A stretch of 64,000 bases of DNA from Mycolicibacterium komanii (GTDB lineage: Bacteria > Actinomycetota > Actinomycetes > Mycobacteriales > Mycobacteriaceae): the NCBI RefSeq assembly GCF_001050035.1, contig NZ_CVTA01000009.1, positions 1 through 64,000 of the forward strand, read 5' to 3'. Of this stretch, positions 59,234 through 64,000 are shown in pieces. Every line of letters starts with the position of its first letter. Positions within the stretch are counted from its first letter, which is position 1. The notes under the pieces are model-generated. The model saw only the letters and a program-made list of their open reading frames with translations, did no database searches and was not told the DNA's origin. Position numbers and translations under genes: made by a program.

Positions 59234-60949
59234 CTACTGGGTGCCTTCTGCATACCAGGTGCGGAATCGGTCGTACTTCGGCATCTCCTCGGAGTTCGCC
59301 TTCGGGTCGATGCAGACGTGGACGACGGCGGTCTTACCGCTGGCGAACGCCCGCTTGATCGCCGGGCCGATCTCGTCGTCCTTCTCGACGTACTCGCCGT
59401 GGCAACCGAAGCCCTCGGCCACCTTGTCGAGGCGGACGTCCTTGCTCCAGTGCACGCCGGGTTGCGGTGACGGCTGCTCGAACGTGCGCTTGTAGACGCC
59501 GACCTCGAGGCCCCACTGATGGTCGACGCCGACGACGCAGACCAGCGGCAGGTTCTCGCGCGCCGCGGTCTCCAGTTCGGCGATGTGGAACAGGAAGGCG
59601 CTGTCGCTGGTGAGAAGCATGACCGGGCGGTTGCGTCCCTCTGCGACCGAGGCGCCGACCGCGTACGGCAGTCCGGTGCCGAGGTGGCCGAAGTTCTGGT
59701 TCCAGATCACGTCCCGCGGTTTGGTCTGCGAGTACGTCCACTGGAAGATCACCGTGGCGCCGCCGTCGCGGACCAGGATGCCGTCCTCGGTGCATTCGTC
59801 GAATGCCTTCGTGGCCTCGACGACGTAGCGCGCCGGATGGATCGGCGCGCGACCGCTGGGCGCCTCCTCCGCCACGCGCGCAATCTCGGCGGCGTCGGCC
59901 TTGATCAGGGCATCGAGGTCCGCCGACGGGGTCCTCGGGCTGTCGCGCAGCGCCTCGACGAGCTGCGGTACCACGCCGCGCAAGTCGCCCACCAACGGCA
60001 CGTCGATCGGCCGGTTGACGCCGATGGCGGTCGGATCCTGTTCCACGAGAACCCATTTACGGTTCGCATCGCCCTCGGCCCAGTGCTGGGTGCGGCCGTA
60101 GTGCATGGGTTCACCGAGCTCGGTTCCGAGCGCCACGCACAGGTCCGACTTCTCGACGGCCTCATTTGCCGCCGGCGAGAACAGATAGGGGAAGGTGCGG
60201 GCCTGCAGGCCCGGGATGAACGACGTGCCGCCCGATGTCTGGATCACCGGGCACGCCATCAGCTCGGCGAGCTCTCGGACCTGCTCCTGGGTCCGCGAGG
60301 TGTGAACGGCGTGGCCCACCAGCAGGATGGGGTTCTTCGCCGCCTTGATCAGCGCGACGGCCTCGGCGACCTCACGCTCGCCCGCACCCTGGTTGACGAG
60401 GCGATACCGATGCGGAGGCAGCGGATCCGGCACGTCGAGTTCTTCGAGGATGACGTGCGACGGGAACTCGACGTAGCTGGGACCGGGTGTTCCGGACATG
60501 GACCGACGGATCGCCTCGCGGATGATCTCGTCGGTTTGGTCGGCGTACTCGATCGAGCTGCTGTACTTGACCGACGGAGCGAAAAGCTCCTCCTGCTGGA
60601 CGAATTGGATGCGGCCGCGCCGAACCCGGCGTTCGGTGATGCGGGCGCGTTGACCGCCGAGGAAGATGACGGGCGAGTTCTCCACCAGCGCACACTGGAT
60701 CGCGCCCGCGATGTTGGCCATGCCGGGTCCGAGGGTGCCGATGCACAGACCCGGCGCACCGGTCATGCGCGACGCCGCCTCGGCCATGAAGCCCGCGCTC
60801 AGCTCGTGGTGCGGCGCGACGACCGACCATCCACGGGCGTCGGCCTCGGTGAACATGTGCACGAAGTTGGGGTCGGGTATGCCGAACAACGTGTTGACGC
60901 CCTCAGCCTCGAAGATGTCGAGGATGCGCTTGTATACGGGTACTCCCAC
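59234..60949 (-). CDS. Thiamine diphosphate-dependent enzyme (acetolactate synthase/benzoylformate decarboxylase superfamily)
   Basis: A 571-residue ThDP enzyme. The N-terminal Pyr domain has FGIPDPNFVHMF and the catalytic-type Glu region HHELSAGFMAEAASRMTG; the C-terminal PP domain has the LTSDSAFLFHIAELETAARENLPLV metal/diphosphate motif. The middle domain lacks obvious FAD specificity clues. It is not clearly an acetolactate synthase: no small subunit is near, and its catabolic neighbours suggest decarboxylation or lyase activity producing an aldehyde. GTG start with AAGGAG. Confidence 0.87.
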   Translation of the reverse strand: MGVPVYKRILDIFEAEGVNTLFGIPDPNFVHMFTEADARGWSVVAPHHELSAGFMAEAASRMTGAPGLCIGTLGPGMANIAGAIQCALVENSPVIFLGGQRARITERRVRRGRIQFVQQEELFAPSVKYSSSIEYADQTDEIIREAIRRSMSGTPGPSYVEFPSHVILEELDVPDPLPPHRYRLVNQGAGEREVAEAVALIKAAKNPILLVGHAVHTSRTQEQVRELAELMACPVIQTSGGTSFIPGLQARTFPYLFSPAANEAVEKSDLCVALGTELGEPMHYGRTQHWAEGDANRKWVLVEQDPTAIGVNRPIDVPLVGDLRGVVPQLVEALRDSPRTPSADLDALIKADAAEIARVAEEAPSGRAPIHPARYVVEATKAFDECTEDGILVRDGGATVIFQWTYSQTKPRDVIWNQNFGHLGTGLPYAVGASVAEGRNRPVMLLTSDSAFLFHIAELETAARENLPLVCVVGVDHQWGLEVGVYKRTFEQPSPQPGVHWSKDVRLDKVAEGFGCHGEYVEKDDEIGPAIKRAFASGKTAVVHVCIDPKANSEEMPKYDRFRTWYAEGTQ

Positions 60950-60968
60950 AGGGAACTCCTTGCCTTCT

Positions 60969-61916
60969 TTATAGATAGCGTTGTGCCAGTCGTTTTCGGT
61001 GTTCAGCCGGGGAGCCGAACAGTGAGCGGTTGAGGGTGGCGCGCTTCAGGTAGACGTGGATGCCGCTCTCCCACGTGTATCCGATGCCGCCGTGCAGTTG
61101 CATCGCCTTGCCCACGATGTCGACTGCGGTGGAGCAGGTGTACGACTTCGCCATGGCGACGGCCACTGCGGCGTCGGGTGCGTCTTCGGCGACGGATCGC
61201 ACTGCGGCACCGACGAGTTGGCGCGACACCGCGATGCCGACCTGCATATCGGCGCAGGCGTGTTTGACGGCCTGGAACGAGCCGATGGCCCTGCCGAATT
61301 GCTGACGCACCTTCACGTATCCGACGGTCGCGGCGAGCATGGCCTCGCTCAGCCCTAGGCTGTCGCAGGCGATCGCCGCGGCCGCCCGATTGCGCAGGCG
61401 CTGTGGTCCGTCGTCGCCGGCGAACGGCAGGGTCTCGATGACTTCGGCATCAGGCGCAACGGCGGCGAGGCGGCGCGTCTCGTCGACGACCGGCCGCGGT
61501 GTGGCCCGTTGTCGCGTCACCTCGACACCGCGGTTCGTGACGACCAGGATGCGATCGGCGCCCTCGGCGTCGGGAACGAATTCATGCGGTTCGAGCGCGA
61601 CGGCCGCCCGCGTCGCACCGCTGGCGATGTCAGTCAGCAGCTCGTCGCGGGTCATACTGGGCTGCACCACATTCAGCGCTCCAACCGCGAGCACCGCACC
61701 ACCGAGAAAACTTGTTGCGCTGGCGGCGCGACCGATCTCCTCGCAGACCACCGCGGCTTCGGCGAACGACGCACCCGCTCCACCGAACCGCTCGGGCACT
61801 TCGAGCCCGACCCAGCCGGCGTCCACCAGCGTGGACCACTCGACGCTGCGGTCCTTCGCGAGCAGATCGCCCGCGACGGAGCGCAGTTCGTCGTGAAACT
61901 CGGTGAAGTCGGCCAT
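60969..61916 (-). CDS. Acyl-CoA dehydrogenase family protein (short, first-subunit type)
   Basis: A 315-residue acyl-CoA dehydrogenase-like protein, shorter than the classical 380. The C-terminal helical bundle is good (RQQFGRAIGSFQAVKHACADM, ALQLHGGIGYT-like MQLHGGIGYTWE), while the middle beta domain is abbreviated. This matches the mycobacterial FadE pairs that form heterotetramers with a full-length partner, the gene immediately upstream, joined by TGATG. One subunit of such pairs usually provides the catalytic base. Confidence 0.87.
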   Translation of the reverse strand: MADFTEFHDELRSVAGDLLAKDRSVEWSTLVDAGWVGLEVPERFGGAGASFAEAAVVCEEIGRAASATSFLGGAVLAVGALNVVQPSMTRDELLTDIASGATRAAVALEPHEFVPDAEGADRILVVTNRGVEVTRQRATPRPVVDETRRLAAVAPDAEVIETLPFAGDDGPQRLRNRAAAAIACDSLGLSEAMLAATVGYVKVRQQFGRAIGSFQAVKHACADMQVGIAVSRQLVGAAVRSVAEDAPDAAVAVAMAKSYTCSTAVDIVGKAMQLHGGIGYTWESGIHVYLKRATLNRSLFGSPAEHRKRLAQRYL

Positions 61917-63091
61917 CACACGGCACTCGGTTCTCGAGGCAACCCCAAGCCGCGCTCGCCGATGATCGTGCGCTGGACCTCGCTCGCGCCGCCGGGAATC
62001 GTCCACTCCCACGACCCGATGAAGTCGAGCACCCAGGCGCCCGACTCCCAGCCGCTCGACATGGGCTTGGCCAGTTCGGTGTGGGCGGTCAGCCCGCCGA
62101 TCTCCGCGCCGAAGTCGGTCATGCGCTGCAGTAGTTCGCTGTAGAACAGCTTGACGATCGACGCGTCGGCGGGGTTGGCGGTCCCGCTCTCTGGATTCTC
62201 TGCGGACTCGACCAGCTTTCGGCACAGCCCACGCAGCCCGGTGATCTCGGTCTCGAACTGAGCCAGCCGGTCCGCGACTATCGGGTCGTCTACAGGCGCA
62301 CTCTGGACCAGCCAGCGGAAGCCCGCGTTGCCCAGCCGCTCGGCGAGTTCCAGCATCGTCATGCCACGCTCGGCGCCGAGGGTGGCCTGCGCGACCCGCC
62401 AGCCGTCATTCTCCGCTCCGATCAGGTTGGCGGCGGGAATGGAGACGTCGTTGAGGAAGATCTCGCAGAAGTGCGAGTCGCCGATCGCGTTGCGGATGGG
62501 TCGGACCTCGACGCCGGGTGTGGTCGTGTCGAGCAGGAAGTACGAAATGCCCTTGCGTTTCGGGGCGTCCGGGTCGGTGCGCGCCAGCAGCAGGCACCAG
62601 TCGGCGTGCTTACCGCCACTCGCCCACAACTTCTGCCCGTTGACGATGTAGGAATCACCATCCTTGCGGGCGGTGGTGCGCAGGCTCGCCAGGTCGGATC
62701 CGGCCTCGGGTTCGGAGAAGCCCTGCACCCAGATCTCGCCGTTGAGGATCGCGGGTAGGTGCCGTTGCCGCTGCTCCTCGGTGCCCGCGACCAACAGCGT
62801 CGAGGCGGCGTGGTGGATGCCGACGAAGGCGAGGACAAGTCGCGGCGCATCGTGGGCGGCCAACTCCTGGTACAGCACCACCTGTTCGGCCACCGACATG
62901 CCGCCGCCCCATTCGGCGGGCCAGTGCGGGACGGCGAAGCCCGCGCTGTGCAGTTCGGCGAACCATGCCTTCTGAAAGGCCACGAACTGCTCGTCACTTG
63001 CGCCCGTTTGAGTTTCGCGCCAGTCGGACGGGATGTGCTCGACGCACCACTGCCGCACTCCTTGCCGGAACTTCTCGAGGTCCGCGTTCAT
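61916..63091 (-). CDS. Acyl-CoA dehydrogenase family protein (full length)
   Basis: A 391-residue FAD-dependent acyl-CoA dehydrogenase. N-terminal WPAEWGGG, middle-domain QGFSEPEAGSDLASLRTTARKDGDSYIVNGQKLWASG and C-terminal GSWEWTIPGGASEVQRTIIGERGLGLPRE are typical FadE segments. The initiator overlaps the Gfo/Idh stop (ATGA) and the gene overlaps the next FadE (TGATG). The pair probably makes an alpha2-beta2 enzyme for a bulky or cyclic acyl-CoA. Confidence 0.92.
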   Translation of the reverse strand: MNADLEKFRQGVRQWCVEHIPSDWRETQTGASDEQFVAFQKAWFAELHSAGFAVPHWPAEWGGGMSVAEQVVLYQELAAHDAPRLVLAFVGIHHAASTLLVAGTEEQRQRHLPAILNGEIWVQGFSEPEAGSDLASLRTTARKDGDSYIVNGQKLWASGGKHADWCLLLARTDPDAPKRKGISYFLLDTTTPGVEVRPIRNAIGDSHFCEIFLNDVSIPAANLIGAENDGWRVAQATLGAERGMTMLELAERLGNAGFRWLVQSAPVDDPIVADRLAQFETEITGLRGLCRKLVESAENPESGTANPADASIVKLFYSELLQRMTDFGAEIGGLTAHTELAKPMSSGWESGAWVLDFIGSWEWTIPGGASEVQRTIIGERGLGLPREPSAV

Positions 63092-64000
63092 AGGCGAAGC
63101 GCCTTGGCGCGCAGGAGGTCCATGGCGCGTGCGACGGCCAGCCCGTCGTCAAAGGACGGGGCGATCTGTGTTCCCGTGCGCAACGCGTCGGCGACGCGGC
63201 CGAAGAACGCCGACAGTGCGGGCGGCGGTGAGCGCCGCGGCGGTGGAGCGAACTCGATTGTCTCGGGGTCACCACCCGCCCGGCGCACCACGAGCGTCGT
63301 ATCGGCTGCGAGTTCGACGGTACCGTCGCTGCCGAGCAGCGTGACCGACGGAGCCGACGGCACGGCAGCGGCGAATCCGGTGTCGTGAGTGGCCGTGCAG
63401 CCGTTCGCCATGGCGAACCACGCCGCATACGCGTCTTCCGCGGTGGCCGGCTCGGGCGATCCGTCGATGCGGGTGACTCCCCCGCAGTCGGCGATCTCGC
63501 TGTCGAAGAGCCACCGGGTGAAGTCGATCAGATGGGAGCCGTAAGCGCCGATCCATCCGCCGCCCAGGTCGCGGTCGTTGATCCAGCCGAACTTGCGGCC
63601 CCGTAGACCGCTTCCGAAGAACGTCCACTGCAGGTGCTTCGGTGTGCCGATCGTCCCGTCGGTAGCCAATTCCTTGAGCCGGGTCCACGATTCGTTGAAC
63701 CGGAACTCGAAGTTGAGGAAGTGCCGCACGCCGGCGTCGCGGGCCCTGTCACGCATCAGCGCCGCCTCGTCGGCGTTGCGCCCGAACGGTTTGTCGCACA
63801 ACACCGCATGCCCGTGTTCGATGGCGCCGGTGACATGCTCGAGGTGCAGGAACGGCGGAGAGTGTACGGAGATCAGGTCGACGTCCGAGGCCAACGCGGC
63901 CTTGACCGCGGCCTCATCGCGCGGGCTGACGACCTGGACATCGAAGCCGAGCCCGGCGTACGCGGGGGCCGCGGCGTGCTTGCCGAAGCCGGTGCCGATC
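63088..64000 (-). CDS. Gfo/Idh/MocA family oxidoreductase, 5' end beyond the window
   Basis: C-terminal 304 or so residues of an NAD(P)-dependent oxidoreductase; the reading frame is open to the window edge, where the Rossmann start IGTGFGKHAA appears, so only a few N-terminal residues are missing. Further family features are ISVHSPPFLHLEHVTGAIEHGHAVLCDKPFGRNADEA (the EKP-type Lys is in CDKPFG) and NFEFRFNESW. The internal TTG at 63894 is not the start. It overlaps the FadE gene by ATGA, heading the visible operon. Confidence 0.88.
   Translation of the reverse strand, partial: IGTGFGKHAAAPAYAGLGFDVQVVSPRDEAAVKAALASDVDLISVHSPPFLHLEHVTGAIEHGHAVLCDKPFGRNADEAALMRDRARDAGVRHFLNFEFRFNESWTRLKELATDGTIGTPKHLQWTFFGSGLRGRKFGWINDRDLGGGWIGAYGSHLIDFTRWLFDSEIADCGGVTRIDGSPEPATAEDAYAAWFAMANGCTATHDTGFAAAVPSAPSVTLLGSDGTVELAADTTLVVRRAGGDPETIEFAPPPRRSPPPALSAFFGRVADALRTGTQIAPSFDDGLAVARAMDLLRAKALRL

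Noticed and set aside
59234..60949. Annotation of the ThDP enzyme as acetolactate synthase IlvB
   Set aside because: No regulatory subunit or other branched-chain amino acid gene is near, and the gene lies in a catabolic operon; only the superfamily can be supported.

Overview
The window is high-GC actinobacterial DNA that reads as chromosome of a fast-growing (environmental) Mycobacterium/Mycolicibacterium. The evidence is gene content: a sigK-rskA pair, LigD and Ku of non-homologous end joining, F420-dependent LLM-class oxidoreductases, a secreted AroQ-type chorismate mutase, a CIRCE-controlled Hsp20, a KstR-type operator, frequent GTG starts and several apparently leaderless genes. CobF and a complete polyol transport and catabolism locus argue for a saprophytic rather than a host-restricted species. 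There is no rRNA, CRISPR array, prophage or intact insertion sequence. No gene-free stretch exceeds about 285 bases.

Layout. 0.1-9.3 kb: small secreted protein, SDR enzymes, chorismate mutase, Fpg/Nei glycosylase, nucleoside deaminase, CobF, YihY, diiron oxygenase with a DUF4873 partner, and an LLM oxidoreductase. 9.3-16 kb: signalling block with a STAS-ATPase fusion, an AraC regulator, a membrane protein with repeated Thr motifs, an FHA protein and a large kinase with twelve Kelch repeats. 16-21.3 kb: sugar MFS transporter, VOC protein, RNase HI, a DUF1326 protein under two CsoR-like operators, haloalkane dehalogenase and a DJ-1/PfpI protein. 21.5-34.9 kb: ligD and ku with a polyol regulon between them. 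In that regulon a SorC regulator and four ABC transporter genes read leftward; polyol dehydrogenase, mannitol dehydrogenase, fructokinase and then ku read rightward. Imported sugar alcohol would be oxidised to fructose and phosphorylated to fructose-6-phosphate.

35-43 kb: SDR and dihydrodipicolinate-reductase-like pair behind a KstR-type box, two tandem secreted miniproteins, MntH, a gamma-glutamylcyclotransferase/poly-gamma-glutamate hydrolase fusion, a serine hydrolase, then DUF1365-sigK-rskA led by a SigK-type promoter. 43-48.6 kb: YbdK ligase, LLM oxidoreductase, Baeyer-Villiger-type monooxygenase, and tRNA-Arg(CCT) flanked by two ANTAR-type proteins and an IS-end-like repeat block. 48.7-57 kb: SCP-x-like thiolase/carotenoid oxygenase/tandem HxlR operon, hsp20, acetyltransferase, S4-domain protein, SDR and VOC protein. 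57-64 kb: a catabolic cluster of amidohydrolase, DUF1330 protein, aldehyde dehydrogenase, ThDP enzyme, two acyl-CoA dehydrogenases and a truncated Gfo/Idh/MocA oxidoreductase that runs off the window.

The strongest unusual signals are the SigK-type promoter placed exactly for a leaderless DUF1365 transcript, the symmetric divergent leaderless promoter pair at 57.44 kb, the paired CsoR-like operators bracketing a promoter, the SorC palindrome between the two polyol arms with ku translationally coupled to the sugar genes, the kinase/FHA/Thr-repeat cluster, and a recurring 3'-end palindrome family.
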